Shown one piece after another: positions 36,371 through 45,311 of a DNA stretch of 64,000 nt. Numbering within the stretch: position 1 is the first letter of the stretch; each line of letters starts with the position of its first letter. Origin of the DNA: Aminobacter carboxidus. Its GTDB lineage: Bacteria; Pseudomonadota; Alphaproteobacteria; Rhizobiales; Rhizobiaceae. The translations under genes and the position numbers were made by a program. The notes below the pieces were generated by a model, which saw only the letters and a program-made list of their open reading frames with translations, had not been told where the DNA came from and made no database searches. The DNA is taken from NCBI RefSeq assembly GCF_014863355.1, contig NZ_JACZEP010000001.1, positions 1,488,001-1,552,000 of the forward strand, given 5' to 3'.

Positions 36371-37427
36371 TTGCGGCCTCTCTGGCAAAGGTGTGTTCAG
36401 GTCCGAGCGGACGCGCTAAAACGCGGGCTGCTACGCGCTCGCGGTGGAAGGCGGGACCGCCCCACCAGTTGGTCAGCGCGATGCCGCGCTTGAGGAAGAA
36501 GTGGACATCGACTTCCCAGGAATAGCCCATGGCGCCGTGAACCTGGATCGAGGTGCGGGCGGCGACGTCTGAAGCATCGGTGCAGGCGAGCTTGGCCTGT
36601 GAAATACGGGCGCGGCTGTAGATGTCGCCCTGTTCGAGCTGCGCGGCGGCGGCATGCAGCACCGGCCGGGCAAACTCGATCTTGACCTGCGCGGTTGCGA
36701 GATGATGCTTGACCGCCTGGTAGGAGCCGATCGGTTTGCCGAACTGCTGGCGCTCCTTGGCGTAGGCGACACCGAGGTCAACGCAGCGCTGGGCGATGCC
36801 CTGCATCTGCGCGGCGGCAAAAAGTGCGCCCCGGTCGAGCGCTGCAGCGAGAGCGGCATCGGCTTCGTTGGCTTCGGCGATCAGTGTTTCGGCACTCGGC
36901 TCGAACGCGACCGTGAACAGCCGGCGGAACGGATCGACGCTCGGCTGCGCCACGATCCTGGCCTTGGCGGCCTCGACCAGATGTACCGCCCCGTTGCGCA
37001 CAACGAGCACCGCTTCGGCCGTGTCGGCATCAGCGACGAAGGGATTGGCCGGATGGGCAACGCTGACAGTCACCTCGCCTGCCAAAGCGCGTTCCAGCAG
37101 TGCAGCGGCGCGGTCGTTGCTGGCGAAGGCCGCGAGCAGCGGCAGCGCCACCCCCGCATTCTCGACCAGCGGTTCCGGCAATCCGGCATAACCGCAGACC
37201 TCGGCGATCTGAACAAAGTCGATCGCGGACAAGCCGAGCCCGCCTTTGTCCTCCGGCACAAGCGCGCCTGCGAGACCCATCTGGACAATCTTGGCCCAGC
37301 GCGCTTCGTCGCGGGCAGCGCCTTCGCCCATCAATCGGCGCAGGTCGGCCGGCTGGCAGGCATCGGCGAGCAGCTCGCGGACGACATCCGCCGTCATCGT
37401 CTGTTCTTCGGAGAAACGGAAATCCAT
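36363..37427 (-). CDS. acyl-CoA dehydrogenase, smaller subunit of a likely heteromeric pair
   Basis: The 354-residue ACAD is shorter and more divergent than the partner. It starts MDFRFSEEQTM and keeps the FAD-contacting RQQFGKPIGSYQAVKHHLA and VHGAMGYSWEVDVHFFLKRG, but the middle domain lacks the usual T-E/D-x-GSD segment. Such paired ACAD genes encode alpha2-beta2 FadE enzymes in actinobacterial steroid catabolism. GGAGGG lies before ATG 37427. It is 13 bp downstream of the larger subunit gene. Heteromer formation is inference. Confidence 0.88.
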   Translation of the reverse strand: MDFRFSEEQTMTADVVRELLADACQPADLRRLMGEGAARDEARWAKIVQMGLAGALVPEDKGGLGLSAIDFVQIAEVCGYAGLPEPLVENAGVALPLLAAFASNDRAAALLERALAGEVTVSVAHPANPFVADADTAEAVLVVRNGAVHLVEAAKARIVAQPSVDPFRRLFTVAFEPSAETLIAEANEADAALAAALDRGALFAAAQMQGIAQRCVDLGVAYAKERQQFGKPIGSYQAVKHHLATAQVKIEFARPVLHAAAAQLEQGDIYSRARISQAKLACTDASDVAARTSIQVHGAMGYSWEVDVHFFLKRGIALTNWWGGPAFHRERVAARVLARPLGPEHTFAREAANA

Positions 37428-37440
37428 CTGTCGTCCCTCC

Positions 37441-38604
37441 TTATGCGCGAGGCAGACCGAGCATACGCTCGGCGATGATGTTGCGCTGGATCTCGTTCGA
37501 ACCGGCATAGATCGGCCCGGCCAGCGAGAAGAAGTAGCCGTCCAGCCAGCGGCCGATGCCACCGGCTTCCGGCGCGCGGCGCAGCAGCTCCGCGCGGGCA
37601 CCGAGGATCGACAATGCCGCCTTGTGCATGGCGATGTCCATTTCCGACCAGAATATCTTGTTGGTGCTGGCCTCAGCACCAATATGGCCGCCTGCGGCGA
37701 GCCGCGACGCGGTGGCATAGATCGACAGCGCATAGGCCTCGGCATCCATCCACGATTGCAGCACCGCTGCGCGAACCGTTGGTTCGACTTCGGCCTCATG
37801 CGCCTTGTAGAGATCGACCAGCTTGCGCGCCGCCACCTGGAATCGCGCCGGGCTGCGCAGCATCAGGCCACGCTCGAAGCCGGCCGTCGCCATGCAGATG
37901 TTCCAGCCCTCGCCCTCGCCGCCGAGGCGGTTGAAGGCAGGCACGCGCACGTCGTCGAGGAAGATTTCGGCAAAACCGGTCTCGCCATCGATCTGCGGTA
38001 TCGCCTGCACCCGCACGCCGGGCGCATCAAGCGGGAAGAAGATCAGCGACAGGCCCTTGTGGCGTTGCGAGGCCGGATCGGTGCGGAACAGCCCGAAGGC
38101 CCAGTCGGCGAAGACGGCGCGCGAGGACCAGATCTTGTGACCCTTGAGCACATATTCGTCGCCTTCGAGCACGGCGCTGGCGCGCACGGCAGCAAGGTCG
38201 GAACCGGCCTGCGGCTCGGACCAGGCCTGCGCCCAGATCTCGTCACCCGAAGCCATCGCCGTCAGGAAGCGTGCCTTCTGCTCATCCGTGCCATATTCCA
38301 TCAGCGTCGGGCCGAGCAGGAAGATGCCGTTCTGGTTGACGCGCAGCGGCGCACCGGCGCGGTAGTATTCTTCCTCGAATGTCAGCCACTGGATCAGGTC
38401 GAGGCCGCGCCCACCATAGCTTTCCGGCCAAGTCACCATGCCCCAGCGGCCTTCGGCCAGCACGCGTTCCCAGGCGCGGTGCGCCTCAAAACCTTCGCGG
38501 CTGGCGTCGAAGGACGGTAGCGGCTTTTCAGGTACATGATTTTCGAGCCAGGAGCGCACTTCCTGCCGGAAGGCTTTCTGCTCGTCGGTGCAATCAAGAT
38601 CCAC
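37441..38604 (-). CDS. acyl-CoA dehydrogenase, larger subunit
   Basis: The 387-residue ACAD has the typical WSEPQAGSDLAAVR and GHKIWSSRAVFADW in the middle domain and the C-terminal YAGSNEIQRNIIAERMLGLPR that closes the active site. A Glu in TAGFERG is a candidate catalytic base of the heterotetrameric FadE type. It introduces the first double bond in a beta-oxidation round. It follows the crotonase gene by 34 bp and is paired with the smaller ACAD. Confidence 0.92.
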   Translation of the reverse strand: MDLDCTDEQKAFRQEVRSWLENHVPEKPLPSFDASREGFEAHRAWERVLAEGRWGMVTWPESYGGRGLDLIQWLTFEEEYYRAGAPLRVNQNGIFLLGPTLMEYGTDEQKARFLTAMASGDEIWAQAWSEPQAGSDLAAVRASAVLEGDEYVLKGHKIWSSRAVFADWAFGLFRTDPASQRHKGLSLIFFPLDAPGVRVQAIPQIDGETGFAEIFLDDVRVPAFNRLGGEGEGWNICMATAGFERGLMLRSPARFQVAARKLVDLYKAHEAEVEPTVRAAVLQSWMDAEAYALSIYATASRLAAGGHIGAEASTNKIFWSEMDIAMHKAALSILGARAELLRRAPEAGGIGRWLDGYFFSLAGPIYAGSNEIQRNIIAERMLGLPRA

Positions 38605-38638
38605 GCTTGGAAATTCCCGTTGGTCGGCAGCGGCGGGC

Positions 38639-39535
38639 TCAGGCCTCGCCGGCCTGCTTTTTGTTGGCGGCGGCCATGCTCCTGGCGTCCTGCCCGCCCA
38701 GCGTGTTGCCGGTGGTCAGGTCGTTCTGGGCATGGGCGAAATGATGCATGTGGTAATGCGCGTCCATGGCGGTGCGCTTGCCGCGCAGGTCCTCGACATG
38801 GTTGATCGCCTGCTTGGAGAGCCAGAGCCCCAGGCGCGGATACTGCGCCAACTTCTCGGCCATCGCCCGGCCGGCAGCTTCGAGCTCGTCGCGGGTCACG
38901 ACCTTGTTGACCATGCCGTACTGTTCGGCCCGCACGGCCGACATACGCTCACCCATCATCAGGAATTCCTTGGCGACACGCGGCGGCAGCTCGAAGGCAT
39001 GGGCAAAGTATTCGACGCCGGGAATACCCATGCGCACCACCGGGTCCTGGAAGAACGCGTCGTCGGTGGCGACGATAAAGTCGCAGACCCAGGCCAGCAT
39101 CAGCCCGCCGGCGACGCAGGCGCCCTGGACCAGGGCGATGGTCGGCTTGGGCAGATCACGCCAACGCCGGCACATGCCGAGATAGACTTCGTGCTCCCTG
39201 GTATAGAGCATCTCGGCCGCAGGCTTGTTGGTGTGGTCGGACCACATCAGGCGGCGATCGAAGGTCTTGTTGACGTCGCGGCCCGGCGTGCCGATATCGT
39301 GACCGGCCGAAAAATGCTTGCCCGCGCCGCGCAGAATGATGACCTTGACCGCATCGTCGTCGACAGCGCGTTTGAAGGCGTCATCGAGCGCATAGGTCAT
39401 CTGCGAGTTCTGGGCATTGTTGAACGTCGGACGGTTCATCGTCACCCAGGCAATCGGGCCCTCGGCTTCATAGAGAACCGGCTCGGCCGTCTCATAGGTG
39501 ATGTCTGCCGTGCGCGGCTCAACCAGATCGCTCAT
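38639..39535 (-). CDS. crotonase/enoyl-CoA hydratase family protein lacking both catalytic Glu
   Basis: The 298-residue crotonase has the CoA and oxyanion-hole loop HFSAGHDIG and the second loop GACVAGGLMLAWVCD. The positions of the two catalytic glutamates of enoyl-CoA hydratase are Met146 (GGLML) and Val166 (DPVVRMG), so simple hydration is unlikely. Acidic residues nearby (Asp164, Glu175) suggest another chemistry, such as isomerisation or ring cleavage by a BadI/MenB-like hydrolase. It is the first gene of the 39535-33697 operon and has a regulon element 67 bp upstream. Confidence 0.88.
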   Translation of the reverse strand: MSDLVEPRTADITYETAEPVLYEAEGPIAWVTMNRPTFNNAQNSQMTYALDDAFKRAVDDDAVKVIILRGAGKHFSAGHDIGTPGRDVNKTFDRRLMWSDHTNKPAAEMLYTREHEVYLGMCRRWRDLPKPTIALVQGACVAGGLMLAWVCDFIVATDDAFFQDPVVRMGIPGVEYFAHAFELPPRVAKEFLMMGERMSAVRAEQYGMVNKVVTRDELEAAGRAMAEKLAQYPRLGLWLSKQAINHVEDLRGKRTAMDAHYHMHHFAHAQNDLTTGNTLGGQDARSMAAANKKQAGEA

Positions 39536-39602
39536 TTCAAGGTTTCCGCTGACGATTCAACTCAGTAGCTGACGGGAAACTACGTTCCCCGCCAAGGGGT
39601 GC

Positions 39603-39622
39603 AATCGTCCAAAGGGACTAAC
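39603..39622 (-). promoter_or_regulatory. island regulon element, copy 12
   Basis: Toward the crotonase gene it reads GTTAGTCCCTTTGGACGATT, 67 bp before its ATG. The GTCC/GGAC dyad is perfect. Confidence 0.6.
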
Positions 39623-39649
39623 GCACCAGCAGCGTTGTGCGCCGCACAA

Positions 39650-40594
39650 TCACTTGCAGATCGTGTCGATCTCGGCGAGTTCCGGCCCCGTCAGCTTCCA
39701 AGAGGCAGCCGCAGCATTGGCCACCACCTGCTCCGGACGGGTGGCGCCGGCAATGACGCTCGAGACAATCGGCTGGCAAGCGAGCCAGGAGAAAGCGAGT
39801 TCCAGGATGGTGCGCCCGTGCGCCGCGCTGAAGGCGATCAGCTTCTCGACCTTGTCGAGATTGGCCTCGGTCAGGCCTGATTTGAAATAGGCCATGTTCA
39901 TGCGCGTGTCCTCGGGCATGACCTGGCCCTTGCGGTACTTACCGGTCAACAGGCCGCTCGCCAGCGGGAAATAGGGCAGCAGGGTCATGCCGGTGCGGCG
40001 CATTGCCGGGAACAGCTCAGTCTCCGCCGCGCGCGAAATGAGATTGTATTCGGCCTGAGTGGACTGCAGGCCGTGCAGATTGTGGTGGCGCGAGGTCCAG
40101 CTGGCATCGACCAGCATCCAGGCCGGCAAGTTCGAGCAGCCGAGATAGCGCACCTTGCCTTGTTTCACGAGGTCGTCCAGCGCCCTCAGCGTCTCCTCGA
40201 TCGGCGTCTGTGTGTCAGGGAAATGATATTGGTAAAGGTCGATGTAATCGGTCTTGAGCCGGCGCAGGCTGTCTTCGACCGCGCCCATGATGTAGCCGCG
40301 CGAGCCATTGTAGCGGTTGGACTTCTCGCGGTTGAGCGGCGAGGCGAACTTGGTTGCCAGCACCACTTGCTTGCGGCGGTCGCCGAGCACCTCGCCCAGC
40401 GTGGTCTCCGACCCGCCATTGACGCCATAGGAGTCCGAGGTGTCGAGCAGCGTGATGCCGGCATCAAGCGCCGAATGGATCACCTTGCGAGTCGCGTCGG
40501 TGTCGAGGCTCTTGATCATGCCGCCAAAATTGTTACAGCCGAGACCGACCACCGAAACCTCAAGGCCCGTGCGGCCGAGAACGCGCTTTTCCAT
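39650..40594 (-). CDS. aldo/keto reductase
   Basis: The 314-residue TIM-barrel oxidoreductase has the AKR tetrad region: Asp and Tyr in LLDTSDSYG, Lys in VLATKFAS, and His in LYQYHFPD. The fold starts with RVLGRTGLEVSVVGLGCNNFGG and ends with an NADP-binding SVIAGATRPEQV. It is the last gene of the 46190-39650 operon, downstream of the second GMC gene. It likely reduces or oxidises a carbonyl/alcohol of the substrate with NADP(H). Confidence 0.92.
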   Translation of the reverse strand: MEKRVLGRTGLEVSVVGLGCNNFGGMIKSLDTDATRKVIHSALDAGITLLDTSDSYGVNGGSETTLGEVLGDRRKQVVLATKFASPLNREKSNRYNGSRGYIMGAVEDSLRRLKTDYIDLYQYHFPDTQTPIEETLRALDDLVKQGKVRYLGCSNLPAWMLVDASWTSRHHNLHGLQSTQAEYNLISRAAETELFPAMRRTGMTLLPYFPLASGLLTGKYRKGQVMPEDTRMNMAYFKSGLTEANLDKVEKLIAFSAAHGRTILELAFSWLACQPIVSSVIAGATRPEQVVANAAAASWKLTGPELAEIDTICK

Positions 40595-40627
40595 CTCTTC
40601 TACTCCATCGCTTTCATTCGCTAACGA

Positions 40628-42265
40628 TCAAAATTCGTCGGCAAGCTGCCTAGCCGCGGCCTTGATCATGTCGGCAGCCTTTTCCGCGATCATCACCGTC
40701 GCGGCATAGGTGTTGCCGTTGACCAGCACCGGCATGATCGACGCGTCGGCCACGCGCAGCCGCTCGACGCCACGCACCCGCAACTGCGGATCGACCACCG
40801 AATCTAGGTCGGCGCCCATCCGGCACGTGCCGGCGGCATGGTAATGCGTCACCGCCGACGCGACGATGTCCTCGGCAATGTCATCGAGCGAACGGATCGG
40901 CCGCGCCGGCAGAAGCTCCTTGTCGAGAGCGCAGCGCAGCGCCGGCTGGTTGACTATCGCGCGGGTCCGGTCGGCCCCTTCGACGAGGATTCTCAGGTCG
41001 CGCGGATCGGAGAAATAGTTCGGTGAGATCGCAGCGTGCGCCATCGGATCGGCCGACTTCAGCGTCACCTGCCCGCGGCTGTAGGGCGAGCCGTGGTTGA
41101 GCAGCAGCGTGAAGCCATGTTCCCGCGGCAGGATGCCGAGCACACCGGGCCCGCGACGGATCACCGTTGCCGGTGCCATGCAGACCTGGATCTCGCTGCC
41201 CGGATCGCCTTCGACGGCATGGAAATAGCCCGACGTCGGGAACAGCCCGCGGCTAAGTACCCCGCGACGCTGGAACAGGTATTGCGCGCCCGCCTTCAGC
41301 GCGCCCCACGGCCTGACATGCGTGTAGGCGCTGACCGGCTTGGTCGTCGTGTACATCAGCCGGTACATCGGATGGTTCTGCAGGTTCCGCCCAACCTCAG
41401 GCCGGTCGGCGGCAACCTTGATGCCGAGTTCCTGCAGGCCACGCTCCTCACCCACACCCGACAGCATCAGCAGTTGCGGCGAGTTGACCGCGCCGCCGCT
41501 GAGGATCACTTCCTTGACCGCCCGCGCCACACGCGGTCGGCCTTCATACGCAAACTCCACGCCCGTGGCGATGCCGGCCTCGATGATCACGCGCAGCACA
41601 GGCGCATTAGCGATCAGCGTCAAGTTCGGCCGCTTCAGCGCCGGATGCAGGAAGGCCGCGGCCGTACTCGACCGTTTGCCTTTTCCGATGGTCAGGTCGA
41701 CATGGCCGAAGGCTTCCGGCGCATCCTTGTTGAGGTCGTCAGTCAGCGGCAGGCCTTCCCCAGCCGCCGCATCGAGGAACATGTCGCAGACCGGCGCTGT
41801 ACCTTGCCCCTTCGAAACCTGCATCGGTCCGCTGCCGCCATGGATGTCGCTGGCGCCGCGCTCATTGGTCTCGGACTTCTTGAAGTACGGCAGCACGTCG
41901 TCATAGCCCCAGCCGTCACAGCCCAGCGCCTTCCAGTTGTCGTAGTCGCGGCGGTGGCCGCGCATGTACATCATGCCGTTGATCGAGCTGGAGCCGCCGA
42001 CAATCTTGCCTTGCGCCCAGTAGAGCTTGCGCCCGCCCAGCGCTTCCACCGGCTCGCTTTCGTAGCTCCAGTTGTAGGCCGGGTGCGTGCCGGTCACGAC
42101 ATTGGCGCCGGGAATGCGGATCAACATGCCCGTGTCCAGCCCGCCGGCCTCAATGACCGCAACCCGAACATTCGGGTTCTCGGACAGCCGCGCGGCAAGC
42201 ACGCAGCCGGCAGCGCCTGCGCCAACGACGACGTAGTCGAACTCGAGATCTGCGGTGAAGTTCAC
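40628..42265 (-). CDS. GMC family oxidoreductase
   Basis: The 545-residue flavoprotein has the FAD motif VGAGAAGCVLAARLSENP, GMC signature 1 (AQGKIVGGSSSINGMMYMRG), signature 2 (SGGAVNSPQLLMLSGVG), a catalytic His in THYHAAGTCRMG, and Asn in VNGNTYAATVMI. It oxidises an alcohol, delivering electrons to the respiratory chain or oxygen. GTG 42265 overlaps the thioesterase stop (GTGA) and is preceded by AGGACCAGGAC, supporting this start over the longer frame. It is the second GMC enzyme of the island. Confidence 0.92.
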   Translation of the reverse strand: MNFTADLEFDYVVVGAGAAGCVLAARLSENPNVRVAVIEAGGLDTGMLIRIPGANVVTGTHPAYNWSYESEPVEALGGRKLYWAQGKIVGGSSSINGMMYMRGHRRDYDNWKALGCDGWGYDDVLPYFKKSETNERGASDIHGGSGPMQVSKGQGTAPVCDMFLDAAAGEGLPLTDDLNKDAPEAFGHVDLTIGKGKRSSTAAAFLHPALKRPNLTLIANAPVLRVIIEAGIATGVEFAYEGRPRVARAVKEVILSGGAVNSPQLLMLSGVGEERGLQELGIKVAADRPEVGRNLQNHPMYRLMYTTTKPVSAYTHVRPWGALKAGAQYLFQRRGVLSRGLFPTSGYFHAVEGDPGSEIQVCMAPATVIRRGPGVLGILPREHGFTLLLNHGSPYSRGQVTLKSADPMAHAAISPNYFSDPRDLRILVEGADRTRAIVNQPALRCALDKELLPARPIRSLDDIAEDIVASAVTHYHAAGTCRMGADLDSVVDPQLRVRGVERLRVADASIMPVLVNGNTYAATVMIAEKAADMIKAAARQLADEF

Positions 42266-42804
42266 GTCCTGGTCCTGAAGTCGCGCCGCACAACGCCTTT
42301 CGGCCAAGGCAGCCGCGCATGTTCATGGGAAAGCCTCGTCAGCAGATCGGCCACGTCGCGCTCGACGATCCGGGCCGCCTTGCGCAGGCGCAGGTCGACA
42401 TGGATCGACAGGCCCTCGACTGACGCTGCGCGATAATTCCGGTCGACATTCCACAGTTCATGGAAATGGTGGACGCGCTTGAGGTCGGTCCACAGCACGA
42501 CGCTGCGCGCCTCCAGCCTGGCATCGGGCATCAGTTCGCGCTCGTAACGCACGCTCTTTTCCAGCCTAAAAAAGCTGTAGCTGGTGCGCCTGATGTACTC
42601 GTCATGGATGCCGAAGACCTCGAATAGGTCGCTTTCGGCGATGTCGAAGACGTGGTCGTACCACGACACGTTCATGTGCCGGTTGACGTCGAGCCAATGC
42701 GGCTCGACCTTACCGCGGAAACTGACGTAGGGGCGCGGCGCGTCTTCGGCAGCTCCGGCATTCGCGCCCAAAACCTCGTCCCCGACCGCGCCCTCGTCGT
42801 TCAT
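42262..42804 (-). CDS. hotdog-fold thioesterase family protein
   Basis: This 180-residue protein of the 4HBT/acyl-ACP-thioesterase-like type begins with an unstructured 25-residue stretch and then VEPHWLDVNRHMNVSWYDHVFDIAESDLF, whose Asp and His match the active-site helix of hotdog thioesterases. RRTSYSFFRLEKSVRYERELMPDARL is the central strand. Its stop overlaps the GMC start. It likely hydrolyses an acyl-CoA, either to release a pathway product or to keep the CoA pool free (inference). Confidence 0.85.
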   Translation of the reverse strand: MNDEGAVGDEVLGANAGAAEDAPRPYVSFRGKVEPHWLDVNRHMNVSWYDHVFDIAESDLFEVFGIHDEYIRRTSYSFFRLEKSVRYERELMPDARLEARSVVLWTDLKRVHHFHELWNVDRNYRAASVEGLSIHVDLRLRKAARIVERDVADLLTRLSHEHARLPWPKGVVRRDFRTRT

Positions 42805-42809
42805 CAGCC

Positions 42810-43514
42810 TTACACCGCAGCTACCGCCGGAGCGTTCAGCTTCTCGTCGAGTTCCGAAGCGAGGCAGGAGAACTTCACCTGGCCGCGCTCGATGATCATC
42901 GCGCGGTCGGCGTAAGGTGCCGTCACCGCCAGATGCTGCTCGACGATGACGACCGCCGTGCCTGTCTGCGCCCAGCGGCGCAGGAAGGCGAGGATCGGCG
43001 GCAGCAGCGCCTGGGCCAGGCCCATCGACGGCTCGTCGCAAAGCAGCACCTTGGGCTGGGCGATGAAGGCCTGGCCAAGCGCCAGCATCTGCTGCTGGCC
43101 GCCGGAAAGATCGCGGGCGTAAAGATTCTGCTTCTCCTTGAGGATCGGGAAGACCGCATAGATCTCCTCGACCGCATTGTTGAAGCCGGCGCGATCACCT
43201 CGACGGGCCGCTGCCCCCATGCGCAGATTGTCGAAGACGCTGAGCTCAGGAAATACGCGGTGCCCGTCGAGCACCAGACGCAGGCCCGACTGCGCAACTT
43301 TCTCGGGCGCGGTCCCACCAATCGGCTTGCCGTCGAGCAGGATATCGCCGCTGTCGGGCTTGTTGAAGCCAGCGATCGCCCTCATTAGCGTCGACTTGCC
43401 GGCACCGTTCTCGCCGCCGATGAGCAGGATTTCGCCCGCCTTGGCGGTCAGCGAGACGTCGCGTAACACCGGGATGGTGCCGTAGCCGGCAACCAGATTC
43501 TTGACCTCAAGCAT
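42810..43514 (-). CDS. HAAT-type ABC transporter ATP-binding protein (LivF-like), second system
   Basis: The 234-residue ATPase has Walker A GENGAGKST, signature LSGGQQQMLALGQ, and Walker B VLLCDEPSMGLAQALLP, followed by GTAVVIVEQHLAVTAPYADRAMII. Size and sequence are LivF-like. ATG 43514 overlaps the end of the permease-ATPase fusion by 8 bp. Confidence 0.93.
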   Translation of the reverse strand: MLEVKNLVAGYGTIPVLRDVSLTAKAGEILLIGGENGAGKSTLMRAIAGFNKPDSGDILLDGKPIGGTAPEKVAQSGLRLVLDGHRVFPELSVFDNLRMGAAARRGDRAGFNNAVEEIYAVFPILKEKQNLYARDLSGGQQQMLALGQAFIAQPKVLLCDEPSMGLAQALLPPILAFLRRWAQTGTAVVIVEQHLAVTAPYADRAMIIERGQVKFSCLASELDEKLNAPAVAAV

Positions 43515-45309
43515 GGCGCGACCCCACGAACATATGCTGCACTGCCGGGTCCTTGGCGACCACGTCCGGCTTGCCAGATGAAACCACCCGGCCCTGCTCC
43601 AGCACCGTGATGGTGTCGGCAATGCCCCACACCAGGTCGAGATCGTGCTCGACGAGAATGATGGTCTTTCCCATCTGGCGGCTCAGGAACTTGACGAGAT
43701 TGGCGAAGTTGGTGCGCTCGCTCTGCGACAGGCCGGCGGCCGGCTCGTCGAACAAGACGATCGTCGCTTCCTTCAGCACCGTACGCATCACCTCGACCAA
43801 GCGGCGCTGGCCGTGCGACAGCAATGTTGCGCTGTCCTGGCCGAAGCTCTCTTCCATCGCCTTGGCGAGTGCGGTGACATCGGCGCTGGCCGGGCCGACG
43901 CGGGCGTCCATGCCGATCTTCAGATTGTCCCATAGCGACAGCTGGCTGAAGATGCGCGGCGCCTGGAAGGTACGGCCGAGGCTCATATTGGCGATACGGT
44001 CGGCGGCCATGTTGGTGGCATCGACGCCATTGATCATGAACGAGCCGGTGTTCAGGCGTGACAGGCCGCTCAGCACATTGAGCAGGCTGGTCTTGCCCGA
44101 GCCGTTCGCCCCGATCAGCCCATGGACCTCACCCTTGCGGACCTTGAGATCGACAGCGCTGACGGCCACCACCTCGCCGAACTTCTTGGTGCCGTTGCGC
44201 ACCTCGACGGCAATCTCGTCGCTTGGTTCGCGCACCGTCTTGCCGGCTTGCAGATCGGCGAGGAAGCCGTCGATGCGGAAGGCCTGCTCGCCACCACCTG
44301 ATTGCTTACGCTTGGCGCGCAGCCGCTCGGCGGAGCCGACGATGCCATCGGGGAAAGCCATGACGGCGAGAAGCGTCAGGCAGCCATACATCAAGAGGCG
44401 GTATTCGACGAAGCCGGCAAGCAGGATGTTCGGCAGGATGTAGACGATCCAGATGCCGATGATGGGCCCGAGCATCTGCCCGCGTCCGCCGACGACGACG
44501 GCGAAGAAGAAGACGAAAGACAACTCGATGTTGAAGCCCTGCGGGCTGACGAAGGCCACAGTCGGCAGATAGAGGATGCCGCAGATGCCGGTGCCGATCG
44601 AGGCAACGATGAAGGCGAGGAAGCGCATCACGCCCGGCTTGATGCCGAGGGAACGCGCAGCTTCGGGGCTGAGTGCCGCCACGAACATGCTGCGGCCGAG
44701 CTTGGAGCGGCGGACACCATAGTGGACGAACAGCGCGATCATCGGGAATACGGCAACCGCGATCGAAAGCGGCGACATGCCGAAGACGACAGGATTGGTC
44801 AGCGCCGGCACTGAAACGCTGATGCCGTTGATGCCGTTGGTCCACTTGTCGAGGGTCACCAGCAACTGCGGAAAGACGATCGCGGCACTCATTGTGACGA
44901 AGCCGAGGTGGAAGCCCTGCACACGCAGCGCCGGCAGCGCAAACAGCAGCCCGCCCAGCACGGCGGCGAAAAGGCCACCCAGCGATGCCGCCGCGAACGA
45001 CCAGCCATGCAGGCCAAAGAGGATCGCAGCCACATAGGCGGCAAGGCCGAGGATGGCGCCTTGTCCGAACGACTTCTGGCCGGCATCGACGAACAGCATG
45101 TTCTGGAAGATGGCGGCGGCGATGTAGATGTTGACCAGCTGGAACGTGTGGATCCAGTAGGAATTGCCGGCAATCATGGGGCCGAAGCCGGTGATCCCGA
45201 TCAGGGCGACGCCGATCCAGACCTGTGTCAGGTCTGAGTTGAAGCGGCCTTTCGGCTTGGTTTCGGCCATGGAAACAGGTCCGGTCTGTACGTTTGCGGT
45301 CGCCTGCAT
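43507..45309 (-). CDS. fused permease-ATPase of HAAT-type ABC transporter (LivM-LivG fusion)
   Basis: The 600-residue protein joins a LivM-like permease (about 30-330; AGQKSFGQGAILGLAAYVAA, FAVVVGGRGQMLGPIIG) to a LivG-like ATPase (about 355-600; Walker A GANGSGKTS, signature-region LLSHGQRRLVEVMRTVL, Walker B IVLFDEPAAGL). LivM-LivG fusions are known in this family; here the first transporter of the island instead has a LivH-LivM fusion. Start ATG 45309 lies just past the LivH stop; GTG 45315 is an alternative. Confidence 0.92.
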   Translation of the reverse strand: MQATANVQTGPVSMAETKPKGRFNSDLTQVWIGVALIGITGFGPMIAGNSYWIHTFQLVNIYIAAAIFQNMLFVDAGQKSFGQGAILGLAAYVAAILFGLHGWSFAAASLGGLFAAVLGGLLFALPALRVQGFHLGFVTMSAAIVFPQLLVTLDKWTNGINGISVSVPALTNPVVFGMSPLSIAVAVFPMIALFVHYGVRRSKLGRSMFVAALSPEAARSLGIKPGVMRFLAFIVASIGTGICGILYLPTVAFVSPQGFNIELSFVFFFAVVVGGRGQMLGPIIGIWIVYILPNILLAGFVEYRLLMYGCLTLLAVMAFPDGIVGSAERLRAKRKQSGGGEQAFRIDGFLADLQAGKTVREPSDEIAVEVRNGTKKFGEVVAVSAVDLKVRKGEVHGLIGANGSGKTSLLNVLSGLSRLNTGSFMINGVDATNMAADRIANMSLGRTFQAPRIFSQLSLWDNLKIGMDARVGPASADVTALAKAMEESFGQDSATLLSHGQRRLVEVMRTVLKEATIVLFDEPAAGLSQSERTNFANLVKFLSRQMGKTIILVEHDLDLVWGIADTITVLEQGRVVSSGKPDVVAKDPAVQHMFVGSRHA

Positions 45310-45311
45310 GT

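Noticed and set aside
41036-42436. 466-residue plus-strand open frame
   Set aside because: It is antisense to the second GMC gene, which has all family motifs.
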